Source: Nocardia asteroides
GTDB lineage: Bacteria; Actinomycetota; Actinomycetes; Mycobacteriales; Mycobacteriaceae
Length of the DNA stretch: 64,000 nt
Reading direction: 5' to 3'
Assembly (NCBI RefSeq): GCF_900637185.1
Contig: NZ_LR134352.1
Span: forward strand, 3,710,001-3,774,000
In this document: positions 40,983 to 52,322 of the stretch, piece by piece
Numbering within the stretch: position 1 is the first letter of the stretch
How the letters are laid out: every line of letters starts with the position of its first letter
Notes under the pieces: generated by a model
What the model was told of the DNA's origin: nothing
The model's input: the letters and a program-made list of their open reading frames with translations, nothing else
Databases searched by the model: none
Translations under genes and position numbers: made by a program

Positions 40983-42332
40983 TTGACTGCCGACCCCACC
41001 CGATCGAACGCCGAGAGCTGGCCCGCCCCCGCCGGCGCGGTCCTGCCCGACGACGACCCGTTCTACCGGGCACCGGCCGGCTTCGAGCAGCTGCCGGAGG
41101 GCACGGTCCTGCGGTGGCGGCCGATCGACCTCGCCGCCTTCGGGCTGATCCCGCTGAAGGTGACCGCCTGGCAGCTGCTGTTCCGCACCACCGAACTGAA
41201 CGGACAGCCCGACGCCTCGGTGACTACGGTCATCGCGCCGGTCGGCGGCGCTGACCGGGCGACGCCGCTGTTGTCGTTCCAGTGCGCCATCGACGCGGTG
41301 ACTTCGCGCGGATTCCCGTCCTACGCGCTGCAGCGCGGCTCGCGCGCGATCGGCACCTTCGCCCACGTCGAACTGCTCTGTTTCGCCGACGCGCTGAGCC
41401 GCGGCTGGGCCATCTCGATTCCCGATCACGAGGGCATGCTCGGCGCCTGGGGCGCGCCCCGCGAACCCGGCTACCGCGCCCTCGACGGCGCCCGCGCCGC
41501 ACTGAATTTCGCCCCGCTCGGGCTGAATCCGCAGGCCCAGGTAGGGCTGTGGGGCTACTCCGGCGGCGGTCTGGCGACCTCGTGGGCCGCGGAGATGGCC
41601 CCGGACTACGCGCCGGAACTCGACATCGTCGGCGCGGTGCTCGGCTCGCCCGTCGGTGATCTGGTCGCGACCTTCCACCGGCTCAACGGCGGCCTGCACG
41701 CTGGTCTGCCCACGCTCGTCGTCGCCGCGCTGCGCCGGGTGTACCCGGACTTCGACGCCGCGCTCGGCCTCCATGTCAGCGAGGCGGGCATGAAGGTGCT
41801 CGAACGCGCGTCCCGGTCGACGACGGGTGCCTCGGTGCTGCGGCTGGCGCGCTACAACGTCGGCAAGCACACCGCCGTGCCGGTCGCCGATCTGCTGGCG
41901 CTCGAGGCGATGGTGGCGATGTTCACCGATGCCGAACTGGGCACCCGCGCGCCCGCGGTCCCGCTGCTCGTGGTGCAGGCCGTGCACGATCAGATCATCG
42001 CGACCGCCGACATCGACGCGCTGGTCGAGCGCTACCGCGCGCACGGCGCCCACGTCACCTACCTGCGCGACCGGTTGAGCGAGCACATCACATTGCTGGC
42101 GCTGTCGACCCCGCTGAGCCTGAACTGGCTGGCCGACCGGTTCGCCGGAGCCCCCGCGACGCCGTCGCAGACCCGCACGGTGTGGAGTGTGCTCGGCCTG
42201 CGGGCGGGCCGCCAGGGGCTGGGCGCGCTCGCCCGAGCCGCGGTCCAGGTGCTGTTCGCGCGGCCGCTGAGCGGTTCGGCGATCCGGCCCGGTCTCGGCG
42301 AGACCGCCGACGAGGCGCGGCACGCGGCGTGA
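40983..42332 (+). CDS. Secretory-lipase-family (LIP) alpha/beta hydrolase
   Basis: TTG start at 40983, 7 bp after CTGGAG; I see no ATG that fits. The 449-residue product has the LIP pattern: an N-terminal FYRAPAGFEQLPEGTVLRWR, the oxyanion region, ISIPDHEGMLGAWGAPREPGY, the nucleophile elbow LWGYSGGGLATSWA (Ser193), AVHDQIIAT (Asp) and SEHITLL (His). No signal peptide is evident, so secretion is doubtful. Family members are triacylglycerol or ester lipases; TTG may lower translation. Followed by a second hydrolase 29 bp downstream, probably one operon. Confidence 0.88.
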   Translation: MTADPTRSNAESWPAPAGAVLPDDDPFYRAPAGFEQLPEGTVLRWRPIDLAAFGLIPLKVTAWQLLFRTTELNGQPDASVTTVIAPVGGADRATPLLSFQCAIDAVTSRGFPSYALQRGSRAIGTFAHVELLCFADALSRGWAISIPDHEGMLGAWGAPREPGYRALDGARAALNFAPLGLNPQAQVGLWGYSGGGLATSWAAEMAPDYAPELDIVGAVLGSPVGDLVATFHRLNGGLHAGLPTLVVAALRRVYPDFDAALGLHVSEAGMKVLERASRSTTGASVLRLARYNVGKHTAVPVADLLALEAMVAMFTDAELGTRAPAVPLLVVQAVHDQIIATADIDALVERYRAHGAHVTYLRDRLSEHITLLALSTPLSLNWLADRFAGAPATPSQTRTVWSVLGLRAGRQGLGALARAAVQVLFARPLSGSAIRPGLGETADEARHAA

Positions 42333-42361
42333 CGAGCCGACCGGGGAAGTAGAGGGGTTCT

Positions 42362-43408
42362 GTGGTGGTGGCGATCGTTGCCGAGGCTCGGCGCGCGGTG
42401 CGCAACGTGTGGTCGGTGTCCTTCGGTGGTGGGCTCGAATCGGCGCGGCCGGCGCCGTCGATGACGGTGTACGAGGGCAAGCACCGGCAGTTGCGCCGGT
42501 ACGACCGCGCGACACCGGCGACCGGGAATCCGGTCCTGCTCGTGCCGCCGCTGGCGGTGACGCCGGCGTGCTTCGACCTGCGGCCGGGACAGAGCCTGGT
42601 GCGCTTCCTGCTCGACCAGGGCAGGCAGCCGTATGTGCTCGACTACGGCCGATTCGGTTACGCCGACCGGGATCTCGGGCTCGAGGACTGGACCCACGAC
42701 ATCCTGCCCGAGGCGATCCTGCGCGTCGCCCACGACCACGACGGCCCGGTGGACATCATCGGCTGGTCGCTCGGCGGCGCGCTGGCGCTGCTCACCTCGG
42801 CCGCCCAGCCGGACCTGCCGATCGCCTCGATCACCGGCCTGGCCACCCCGATCGACCAGTCGCGCACCCCGCTGCTGCAGCCGCTGCGCCTGGCGGGCAA
42901 GGTCACCGGCGGCCGGGAGATGGCGCTGATCAGCAAGCTGATGGGCGGGATTCCGGAGGAGTTCGTCCAGCTCGCGTTCCGGTTGCAGGCCTTCGACCGG
43001 GAACTGACCCGTCCGCTGTATCTGGCGCGCAACGCCCTCGACACCGAGGCGTTGGCACGGATGGAGGCCACCGACCGCTTCATGTCGAGCATGCCCGGCT
43101 ACCCGGGCCGCTCGTCCTGGCAGATCTACCGGAGTCTGGTGGTGCGCAACGAACTCGCGCGCGGCTCGATCCGGCTGCGGTCGGACCTGGTGATCGAGCT
43201 GGCCAAGGTCACCTGCCGGGTCCTGCTGGTGGGCAGCCGCACCGACCTGGTCGTGCCCGCCGCCGCGGTCCGGCGTGGCCTGGCGGTGCTGCCCAATGCC
43301 GCCGAGGCCCGCTTCGTGGAGGTCACCGGCGGCCATCTCGGCCTGCTGGCCAACGTGTCCGCCGCGGACAGCACCTGGCCCGCGATCGAGGAATTCCTGC
43401 GCGGTTGA
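42362..43408 (+). CDS. Alpha/beta hydrolase resembling PHA synthase (PhaC-like fold)
   Basis: GTG start at 42362 (MVVAIVAEARRAVRNVW) after AGAGGGG. The 348-residue product contains NPVLLVPPLAVTPACFDLRPGQSLVRFLLDQG, typical of PhaC and related hydrolases, and DIIGWSLGGALAL with Ser136 in the nucleophile position, where true PHA synthases have Cys. The Asp (SRTDLVVP) and His (GGHLGLL) are in place. It is thus more likely an esterase or lipase than a polymer synthase. Same operon as the LIP lipase. Confidence 0.85.
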   Translation: MVVAIVAEARRAVRNVWSVSFGGGLESARPAPSMTVYEGKHRQLRRYDRATPATGNPVLLVPPLAVTPACFDLRPGQSLVRFLLDQGRQPYVLDYGRFGYADRDLGLEDWTHDILPEAILRVAHDHDGPVDIIGWSLGGALALLTSAAQPDLPIASITGLATPIDQSRTPLLQPLRLAGKVTGGREMALISKLMGGIPEEFVQLAFRLQAFDRELTRPLYLARNALDTEALARMEATDRFMSSMPGYPGRSSWQIYRSLVVRNELARGSIRLRSDLVIELAKVTCRVLLVGSRTDLVVPAAAVRRGLAVLPNAAEARFVEVTGGHLGLLANVSAADSTWPAIEEFLRG

Positions 43409-43420
43409 CCGGGACCGCGC

Positions 43421-43461
43421 GGTCCCCGGTGGGCTCCCCCCTGCGGTGCCCACCGGGGACC
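43421..43461. terminator. Bidirectional hairpin between convergent genes
   Basis: GGTCCCCGGTGGGC (43421-43434) and its exact complement (43448-43461) form a 14-bp stem with a 13-nt loop. An overlapping palindrome GGGACCGCGCGGTCCC lies at 43411-43426. It sits between the stops of the hydrolase and the acyl-CoA ligase. Confidence 0.8.
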
Positions 43462-43465
43462 GGGA

Positions 43466-45040
43466 TCAGCCGCCGACGATGGCGGCCGAGCCGTGCAGCT
43501 TGCGCAGTTCGTGCTTGACTACCTTGCCGCCGGCATTGCGCGGCAGGGTCTCGACCACGACCAGATCCTTCGGATGCTTGTAGCGCGCGAGGTGCGCGTT
43601 GAGATGGTCTTCCAGATCGGCCAGGCTGATCTCGGCGTCGTCCTCGACGGCCACGATCGCCACCGGCACCTCGCCCCACTTGTCGTCGACCCGGCCGATC
43701 ACCGCGGCCTCGCGGATCCGGGGATGGGCGAAGAGCACGTTCTCCACCTCGGCGCAGTAGATGTTCTCGCCGCCGGAGATGATCATGTCCTTCTTGCGGT
43801 CGACCACATAGACGAAGCCCTCCTCGTCGCGGCGCACCAGGTCACCGGAGTGGAACCAGCCGCCGGCGAACGCGTCGGCCGTGGCCCGCGGATTGTTCCA
43901 GTACTCGCGCATCAGCGTCGGTCCGCGGTAAACGATTTCGCCGATCTCGCCCGGGGCGACGTCGTTCATCTCGTCGTCCACGATCCGGGTGGCGATGGTC
44001 GGGATGGGCTTGCCCACGGACCCGAGCTTGCGGATCGCGTCCTCGCCGTCGAGCACGCAGGTGATCGGCGACATCTCGGTCTGCCCGAACACCGCCACGT
44101 TCAGCGCGTCTGGGAAGGTGTCGGCCATGGCCTGCAGGACGGTGTCGGAGGCGGGGGCCGCGCCCCAGCTGATCACCCGCAGCCGCAGATCACGCTGCGG
44201 CACCGAGGGATCGGCGCAGACGATCTGCCACTGCGCGGGCACCAGGAACACCGAGGTGGCGCGTTCGCGCTCCCAGGCGTCGAGCACCTCGGTGGCGTCG
44301 AAGGCCTTGAGCGGGTGGATCACCGTCAGCGCGCCGAGCACGAAACACGCGGCGACCGAACCCAAACCGGCGATATGGAACAGCGGCGACGCGCAGAAGG
44401 CGATGTCGTCGCCCGCGTAGCGCATGGCACGGATACAGGTGAGCGCCTGGGACTGCATGTTGAGGTGGGTGAGCACCGCGCCCTTGGGGTTTCCGGTGGT
44501 GCCGGAGGTGTACATGATCAGCGCGGCGGTGTCCTCGGCCACGTCGAGCGGCTCGTGCGGCGCGCCCTCCTCGGCGAGCAAGTCGTCGTAGCCGAGCAGC
44601 CCCTCACAGGTGCCCACCCCGACCACGATGCGGGTCTCGAGGCCGCCGGTCTGGCCCGCGACCGCGGTGACCAGCGGGGCGAACATCGCCTCGGTGATGA
44701 TCGCGGTGGCGCCGCTGTCGGTGACCAGGTAGGCGATCTCGGGCGGGGTGAGCCGGAAGTTCACCGGCACCGCGATGGCGCCGAGAGTGTTGATCGCGAA
44801 CACCGATTCGATGTACTCGGTGTTGTTGAGCATCAGGATCAGCACCCGGTCGCCCGCGCCGACACCGCGGCGGGCCAGCGCGTCGGCCAGGCGGCCGACG
44901 CGCGCGTGCAGTTCGCCCCAGGTGGTGGTCTTGCCGAGATAGCGCAGCGCGGGCGCGTCCGGGATGGTGGTGGCGTGGATCGCGATCTGGTTCATCCAGT
45001 GATTGCGTCGCGAGCGCATCGGTTCTGCGGCAATGGACAT
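43466..45040 (-). CDS. Fatty-acyl-CoA ligase (FadD-type)
   Basis: ATG 45040 is fixed by AAGGAG on the minus strand. The 524-residue product has the ANL motifs: MYTSGTTGNPKGAVLTH near residue 172 (P-loop), FGQTEMSP near 317, GWFHSGDLVRRDEEG near 398, DRKKDMIISGGENIY near 415 and the catalytic Lys region PRNAGGKVVKHEL near the C-terminus. It activates a carboxylic acid with ATP and CoA through an acyl-adenylate. Last gene of a three-gene minus operon with an enoyl-CoA hydratase and a nitronate-monooxygenase-like flavoprotein. Confidence 0.93.
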   Translation of the reverse strand: MSIAAEPMRSRRNHWMNQIAIHATTIPDAPALRYLGKTTTWGELHARVGRLADALARRGVGAGDRVLILMLNNTEYIESVFAINTLGAIAVPVNFRLTPPEIAYLVTDSGATAIITEAMFAPLVTAVAGQTGGLETRIVVGVGTCEGLLGYDDLLAEEGAPHEPLDVAEDTAALIMYTSGTTGNPKGAVLTHLNMQSQALTCIRAMRYAGDDIAFCASPLFHIAGLGSVAACFVLGALTVIHPLKAFDATEVLDAWERERATSVFLVPAQWQIVCADPSVPQRDLRLRVISWGAAPASDTVLQAMADTFPDALNVAVFGQTEMSPITCVLDGEDAIRKLGSVGKPIPTIATRIVDDEMNDVAPGEIGEIVYRGPTLMREYWNNPRATADAFAGGWFHSGDLVRRDEEGFVYVVDRKKDMIISGGENIYCAEVENVLFAHPRIREAAVIGRVDDKWGEVPVAIVAVEDDAEISLADLEDHLNAHLARYKHPKDLVVVETLPRNAGGKVVKHELRKLHGSAAIVGG

Positions 45041-45062
45041 CGTCGTCTCCTTGACGGGGGAA

Positions 45063-46978
<1,916 letters not shown>

Positions 46979-47073
46979 TCAACAGGGTGCGCACGCCGCT
47001 GGATCCTGAGCGTGTCCTGTCCGGTCGACCGGCCGGCGGGATGGCCACCGAGCTGGATGAAGGATGGTCGAGG

Positions 47074-48582
47074 ATGACCGAAACCCCCACTACTACGCCC
47101 GTTTCTGCGACAATGCTCGCCACCGCGAACCCGGCGACCGGTGAGCCGGTCGGCCGCTGGGCCGTCGACGACGCCGCCGCGGTCGCCGCCGCCGTCGAGC
47201 GGGCCCGCGGCGCCGCGCGGACCTGGCGTGAACTCGGGTTCACCGAGCGGAAGCGGGCCTTACAACGGTGGGCGGCTCATCTCGTCGTGCACAGCGACGA
47301 ATTCTGCGCGCTGATCAGCGCCGAGAACGGCAAGCCGGTCGACGACGCCTACCTCGAACTGATCACCGCCGTCGAACACCTGAATTGGGCGGCGGTGAAC
47401 GCGCGCAAGGTCCTGGCGCCCAAGAAGGTGTGGCCGGGCCTGATGATGGCCAATCACGAGGCCGTCGTCGAGCAGCGCCCGTACGGCGTGGTCGGCGTGA
47501 TCGGGCCGTGGAACTACCCGGTCTACACCCCCAACGGCTCGATCGCCTACGCGCTGGCGGCGGGCAACACCGTGGTGTTCAAGCCGAGCGAGCTCACCAC
47601 CGGCATCGGCCACTGGTACGCCGACGCCTTCGCGAAGGCGAATCCCTCACTGCCCCAGGGCATTCTGAGCGTCGTCAGCGGGCCGGGGGAGACCGGCCGG
47701 GCGCTGGTGGAATCCGGCGTCGACATGATCGCCTTCACCGGATCCACCGCGACCGGCAAGCGCATCATGGCCGCCGCGGCCGCCCGGCTCACCCCGGTCG
47801 TGCTCGAGTGCGGCGGCAAGGACGCCGCGATCGTGGCCGAGGACGCCGATGTCGCGGCGGCCGCCGACGCGATCGCCTGGTCGGCGATGTCGAACTCCGG
47901 GCAGACCTGCGTCGGCACCGAGCGCTGCTACGTGGTGGCCTCGGTGTACGACAAGTTCCTGTCCGAGCTCACCCAGCGCGTCAGCGAGCTGCGCCCCGGC
48001 ACCGGATCCGACGCCTCCTACGGTCCGATGACCCTGCCCAGTCAGGTCGACGTGATCAGCAAGCACGTCGCGGACGCCCTGGCCAAGGGCGGCCGTGCGC
48101 TCGTCGGCGGACCGGAGTCGATCGAGGCTCCCTTCGTCGCGCCGATCGTGCTGGTCGACGTGCCCGAGGACTCCACGGCGGTGACCGAGGAGACCTTCGG
48201 TCCCACGCTGACCGTGCGCGCGGTGGCCGACGTCGAGGAGGCGATCGCGCTGGCCAACGCCAGCGAGTTCGGGCTCGCCTCGTCGGTGTTCTCCCGCAAG
48301 CGCGGCATGGAGATCGCGCGCAAGCTGCGCGCGGGCGCCACCTCGGTGAACAGCCCGGCCGCCTACGCGGCCATCCCGGCGCTGCCCTTCGGCGGTGTCG
48401 GCGAGTCCGGCATCGGCCGCATCCACGGTGCCGCCGGCCTGCTCGGCTTCACCCGGCCGCACTCGATCGCGCGGCAGCGCTTCGTGATTCCCGGCATGGC
48501 GCTCCTGTCGTTCGCCCGCACCGAGTCGACGCTGTCGACCGTGCGCAAGCTCACCGCTCGCCGCTTCGGCCGGGCCAAGTAG
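47074..48582 (+). CDS. Aldehyde dehydrogenase
   Basis: I chose ATG 47074 (MTETPTTTPVSATML), 9 bp after AAGGA; an in-frame GTG/ATG at 46987 would add an implausible 29-residue leader. The 502-residue product has the ALDH motifs: GPWNYPVYTP near residue 150, FTGSTATGKRIM near 222 (cofactor), LECGGKD with catalytic Glu245, and NSGQTCVGTE with nucleophile Cys279. It oxidises an aldehyde to the acid with NAD(P)+. Followed by an acyl-CoA dehydrogenase 36 bp downstream. It could oxidise aldehydes from oxygenase cleavage before the CoA ligase acts. Confidence 0.93.
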   Translation: MTETPTTTPVSATMLATANPATGEPVGRWAVDDAAAVAAAVERARGAARTWRELGFTERKRALQRWAAHLVVHSDEFCALISAENGKPVDDAYLELITAVEHLNWAAVNARKVLAPKKVWPGLMMANHEAVVEQRPYGVVGVIGPWNYPVYTPNGSIAYALAAGNTVVFKPSELTTGIGHWYADAFAKANPSLPQGILSVVSGPGETGRALVESGVDMIAFTGSTATGKRIMAAAAARLTPVVLECGGKDAAIVAEDADVAAAADAIAWSAMSNSGQTCVGTERCYVVASVYDKFLSELTQRVSELRPGTGSDASYGPMTLPSQVDVISKHVADALAKGGRALVGGPESIEAPFVAPIVLVDVPEDSTAVTEETFGPTLTVRAVADVEEAIALANASEFGLASSVFSRKRGMEIARKLRAGATSVNSPAAYAAIPALPFGGVGESGIGRIHGAAGLLGFTRPHSIARQRFVIPGMALLSFARTESTLSTVRKLTARRFGRAK

Positions 48583-48618
48583 ACCCAACCATCCATCCGT
48601 AGGAAAGAGGAACACAGC

Positions 48619-49764
48619 ATGGGCGTCGAATTCAGCCCGGAACAGAAGGATTTCGCCGCGGCGGTGGCCGCGTTCGCCAAGCGCGAGGCGGGCACCAGGG
48701 AGCAGCGTGACGCGCTCACCGCGCACGACTCCGAGCAGCACAACCCCGGCGTGTACGCGAAGATGGCCGAACTCGGCTGGCTGGGCCTGACGGTGCCCGA
48801 GGAGTACGGCGGCTCGGACGCCTCCATGGTCGACATGTGCATCCTGCTGGAGGAGTCGCTGCGCGGCATGCTGCCGATCGGCGCGATCGGCCCGACGCTG
48901 ATCACCGGCGGCGCCTACGCCAAGTTCGGCACCGAAGCGCAGAAGGAAGACGTGCTGCGCGGCATCGTGCGCGGTGCCTCCCAGTCGATCTCGATGTCGG
49001 AGCCCGAGGCGGGCTCGGATGTGGGCAACCTGTCGACCAAGGCGGTCAAGACCGCCGACGGCTGGCTGATCAACGGCCAGAAGACCTGGTGTTCCAACGC
49101 GCACATCTCCGAGAACATCCTGCTCGTCGCCCGCACCTCGAAGGAGGGCGGAAAGCACGAGGGCCTCACCATGTTCCACGTGCCCGCGAACACGCCGGGC
49201 CTGCAGATCAGCCCGATCGAGCTGATGGGCAACCAGACCGAGACCAACGATCTGTACTTCACCGACTGCGTGCTGCCCGAGGACGCGGTGGTCGGCGAGG
49301 AGGGCAACGGCTGGCGTCAGCTGATGACCGGGCTCAACTTCGAGCGCCTCATCCTGGCCGCCATGAGCCTGGGCGCCGCCGAGCGCGCGTTCGAGGACAC
49401 CCTGGCGTTCGTGACCCAGCGCAAGCAGTTCGGCAGGCCGATCGGCACGTTCCAGTCGCTGCGGCACCGGCTGGCCGATCTGGCCACCGAGATCGAATGC
49501 ACCAAGCTGCTGGTCTACAACGTGGCCAGGGAGGCCGACGCCAACCCCACCAAGATGCTGGCCCGCGAAGCGTCGATGGCCAAGCTCAAGGCCACCGAGA
49601 CCAGCAAGCGGGTGGCGCTGGAGGGCATGCAGATGATGGGCGGCTACGGCTACGCGCGCGAGTTCGACATGGAGAAGCACGTGCGCGGCGCCCTGGTGTC
49701 GACCATCTTCGGCGGCACCAGCGAGATCCAGCGCGACATCATCGGTCGCACCCTGGGCCTCTAG
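48619..49764 (+). CDS. Acyl-CoA dehydrogenase
   Basis: The 381-residue product follows AGGAAAGAGGAAC. ACAD motifs: SMSEPEAGSDVGNLSTKA near residue 130, GWLINGQKTWCSNAH near 150, RKQFGRPIGTFQSLRHRLADL near 270 and IFGGTSEIQRDIIGRTLGL at the C-terminus. The YEG-type catalytic Glu is replaced by FGG, as in the alpha-subunit-like FadE proteins of steroid degradation, so either another Glu is the base or a partner subunit is needed. Co-transcribed with the ALDH gene and convergent with a tandem-TetR gene. Confidence 0.92.
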   Translation: MGVEFSPEQKDFAAAVAAFAKREAGTREQRDALTAHDSEQHNPGVYAKMAELGWLGLTVPEEYGGSDASMVDMCILLEESLRGMLPIGAIGPTLITGGAYAKFGTEAQKEDVLRGIVRGASQSISMSEPEAGSDVGNLSTKAVKTADGWLINGQKTWCSNAHISENILLVARTSKEGGKHEGLTMFHVPANTPGLQISPIELMGNQTETNDLYFTDCVLPEDAVVGEEGNGWRQLMTGLNFERLILAAMSLGAAERAFEDTLAFVTQRKQFGRPIGTFQSLRHRLADLATEIECTKLLVYNVAREADANPTKMLAREASMAKLKATETSKRVALEGMQMMGGYGYAREFDMEKHVRGALVSTIFGGTSEIQRDIIGRTLGL

Positions 49765-49772
49765 CCCGGACG

Positions 49773-49809
49773 GACGCGTCGCCGGGCCCGGTCGGTCCGG
49801 CGGCGCGTC
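49773..49809. terminator. Hairpin between convergent dehydrogenase and regulator genes
   Basis: GACGCGTCGCCGG and CCGGCGGCGCGTC form a 13-bp stem with one mismatch and an 11-nt loop, reaching into the stop codon of the TetR gene. Confidence 0.6.
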
Positions 49810-51067
49810 AGGCGTGCCCGAACAGGGTGGCGCGCTGGAGGGTGATCACCCGGTTCTGCGGGGCGGCGCCGTCGTCGCCGAAGGCCCGGCCCAGGTCCAC
49901 GACCAGGGCGAAGCCGGCGTGAACCAGGATGCGCGCCTCGGCCTCGGACAGCTCGGGCCGGACCTGGACCAGCAGTTTGGTCCACTCGGCGATGACGAGC
50001 TGCTGGATGTGCTGCAGGGTCACCCGGTCCTCGGCCGCGATATTGCGGAATTCGGCGTAGTACACGTAGGTGAGCGCCCTGGCCTCGAACGAGCCCTCGA
50101 CATACAGGTCGATCAGGCCCGACAGCGCCGCGGCGGGCGAAGCCGAGGCGGCCACCATGGGGCCGATCGACCCCGAGACGATGTCGGCCGCGCGCCGGAA
50201 CGCGGCGGCCAGCAGGTCGCTCTTGCTGCGGTAGTAGCGGTACACCGCCGAGGCGGTGGCGAGCTCGGCCGCGGTGGCGATGTCCTCGACGCTGACGTTC
50301 TGATAGCCGCGCTCGTGGAACAGATCCACCGACTTGGTCAGCAGCACCTCGTGCATGAACGGCGCGGACCCGGTGTCCGGTTCGGCCGGCGGGCCGGTCC
50401 GGACGGGCGCGGGCAGGTCGACCTCGCGCAGGGCCAGGCAGGCCGAGGCGAGCAGCGGGGTCAGCAGCCGGGTCGGCAGGCTCGCGTGATGATCGCCGAT
50501 GCTGCTGACCACGCTGAACATCGCCACCGAACGGACCGCGACATCGTCGCGGGACAGCTCGGGGCGCAGTTCGCGCACCCGGTCGCCGAGCAGGCGCACG
50601 GCCTCGGCGAACTTGGCGTCCAGCGCCCGGCGATCCTCGTCCTCGAGGTAGCGGCGTTCCCAGCGCACGAGCGCGGTGGTGGAGCGGTTGGCGACGGTCT
50701 TGGTGATGATCGCGTCGACGACGTGGTCCCAGCGCTGCTGCGGCGTCCGGTCCGCGGCGTCCTCGGGCAGTGTCACCGCCTCGATGGTGAGATCGGCCAG
50801 GCGGAACAGCTCTTCGCGGAACAGCGCGTACTTGCTGCGGTAGTGGCGATAGAGCGCGGCCGAGCTGATGTCGAGGCGGCGGGCGATGTCCTCCATGCTC
50901 ACCCCGTGGTACCCGTGGGCGCCGAACGCGGCGGCCGCCTCGGCGGCGATCTGCGCGCGGCGGTTCTTGGGGCGGCGGCGCACGACCCGCTCCGGCGTGG
51001 CCGGATGCGTCCCGGTCGCGGCCGGGTTGGAGTCGGCCGTGCGCGGGCTGTGGTCGGTGACGCTCAT
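49808..51067 (-). CDS. Second tandem (double) TetR regulator, Mce3R-like
   Basis: The 419-residue product is a close paralogue of the one at 25256-26530: helix-turn-helix 1 (FGAHGYHGVSMEDIARRLDI, ALYRHYRSKYALFREEL, residues about 45-90) and 2 (LFHERGYQNVSVEDIATAAEL, AVYRYYRSKSDLLAAAFR, about 240-285) align nearly residue for residue. The basic stretch RRPKNRRAQIAAE precedes module 1 in both. Single-gene unit, convergent with the dehydrogenase. Near-identical recognition regions suggest the paralogues bind the same or closely related sites. Confidence 0.92.
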   Translation of the reverse strand: MSVTDHSPRTADSNPAATGTHPATPERVVRRRPKNRRAQIAAEAAAAFGAHGYHGVSMEDIARRLDISSAALYRHYRSKYALFREELFRLADLTIEAVTLPEDAADRTPQQRWDHVVDAIITKTVANRSTTALVRWERRYLEDEDRRALDAKFAEAVRLLGDRVRELRPELSRDDVAVRSVAMFSVVSSIGDHHASLPTRLLTPLLASACLALREVDLPAPVRTGPPAEPDTGSAPFMHEVLLTKSVDLFHERGYQNVSVEDIATAAELATASAVYRYYRSKSDLLAAAFRRAADIVSGSIGPMVAASASPAAALSGLIDLYVEGSFEARALTYVYYAEFRNIAAEDRVTLQHIQQLVIAEWTKLLVQVRPELSEAEARILVHAGFALVVDLGRAFGDDGAAPQNRVITLQRATLFGHA

Positions 51068-51111
51068 ATCTCGATGGTACGGAGGCGTCTCGGCCGGTCC
51101 GACCGGTACTC

Positions 51112-51150
51112 CTCGGTGCGCGCCGCGACGCTCGCGCGGCGCGCACCGAG
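51112..51150 (-). terminator. Hairpin after the membrane-protein operon
   Basis: CTCGGTGCGCGCCGCG (51112-51127) and its exact complement (51135-51150) form a 16-bp stem with a 7-nt loop, 10 bp after the minus-strand stop at 51160. Confidence 0.8.
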
Positions 51151-51159
51151 CGGTGCGGT

Positions 51160-52311
51160 CTAGCTGGTCACCGCGGTGCTCTCGGCGACCGGTTCCGCGG
51201 TGGCGTCACCGCCGCGCGGAACGGTGAACGTGGCCACGACCGCCAGGGTCGCGATGACGAAACAGGCCACGGTGTACCAGAGATTGCCGATCGGGTCACC
51301 GTTCGCGGTCTCACCGTCGACGGCGGCGAAGAAGTCCGGCAGCGCGGCGAGCCACAGCCCGGCCATCACCACCAGATAGACCACGGCGTACCGCTGGACG
51401 AACGGATTGACATAGCCCGGCCCGTCCCCGTCGCCCCGGCGCAGGTCACGCCAGCGCCGGACCAGCACGACCGCGCCGACCACCGACAGCGCGATCAGTT
51501 CCAGCGCGTAGACCACCCCGCGCACGGTGGTGCTGCTCGCGCCGAGCACCGTCGCGGGCAGCGGCAGCAGGAATGTGCCGACCGATGCGAGCAGCCCGAT
51601 CACCACAGTGCGCCAGACCAATTCGACACCGGCGAAGTCCCGGCCCGCGTCGACGTGCCTGCCCACGAAGTACTGCACGCAGAAGGCCAGCGACATCGGC
51701 CACAGCGCGGCGAACACCACCACGCTGCCCACCGGGACCGCGTCGAACATCGGCTGGTTGATGGGATTGTCCACCGACCATTCCCACCAGCGCAGCTGCG
51801 GGCCGATGTGGTCGAAGATCTCGTAGAACGCGTGATGGACGAAGCCGACACAGGTGGCGCCGACCAGGGTGCCGTAGCGCCGGAACACCCCGAGCATCCG
51901 GACGATCCCGAAGGCCACGGTGGCCATGAACGGATAGATCGCCACGATGTAGATCGGCAATCGGCCCCACAGGAAGTCGACGGTGAACACGTTGTGCGCG
52001 AACATCGTGTCGACGTGGTCCTCGATGCCGAACGCGGCCGGGAAGTACAGCGGCGGCTCGATGACGAACAGGTAGGCCGTGGCGCCGAACCACAGCACCA
52101 GGTCGGTCGGATCGCCGTGCCTGCGCAGCCGCACGATCGCGTACCAGAGCGCCAGGACGGCCCCGATCACGATGGTGAGCTCGAGCACCGGCAGCGTCCA
52201 GTTCTCCAGGGCGAAGGGGTTGCGGAACTCGACGAGCCCGCCCGCTTCGGCGCAGGAGAACCCGAGCTGGCCTGCCAGGTCGGCGAAGGTGGGGGAACAG
52301 TGTTCGCTCAC
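51160..52311 (-). CDS. Polytopic membrane protein, function unknown
   Basis: GTG start at 52311 (MSEHCSPTFADLAGQLGFSCAE), 11 bp after the preceding gene. The 383-residue product has about nine to ten hydrophobic segments, with conserved-looking loops WFGATAYLFVIEPPLYFPAAFG, HNVFTVDFLWGRLPIY, GFVHHAFYEIFDHIGPQ and WWEWSVDNPINQP. The His-rich HHAFYEIFDH could bind metal. I do not recognise a characterised family. It is co-transcribed with a PF10118-like gene, as often in actinobacterial lipid loci. Confidence 0.75.
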   Translation of the reverse strand: MSEHCSPTFADLAGQLGFSCAEAGGLVEFRNPFALENWTLPVLELTIVIGAVLALWYAIVRLRRHGDPTDLVLWFGATAYLFVIEPPLYFPAAFGIEDHVDTMFAHNVFTVDFLWGRLPIYIVAIYPFMATVAFGIVRMLGVFRRYGTLVGATCVGFVHHAFYEIFDHIGPQLRWWEWSVDNPINQPMFDAVPVGSVVVFAALWPMSLAFCVQYFVGRHVDAGRDFAGVELVWRTVVIGLLASVGTFLLPLPATVLGASSTTVRGVVYALELIALSVVGAVVLVRRWRDLRRGDGDGPGYVNPFVQRYAVVYLVVMAGLWLAALPDFFAAVDGETANGDPIGNLWYTVACFVIATLAVVATFTVPRGGDATAEPVAESTAVTS

Positions 52312-52322
52312 GGGTCGGCCTC

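Noticed and set aside
42362..43408. True PHA synthase
   Set aside because: The fold resembles PhaC, but the nucleophile is Ser (GWSLGG), not Cys, and the protein is too short for a class I or III polymerase.
43411..43461. Operator palindrome at the end of convergent genes
   Set aside because: The palindrome overlaps a strong hairpin between two stop codons, so a bidirectional terminator explains it better.
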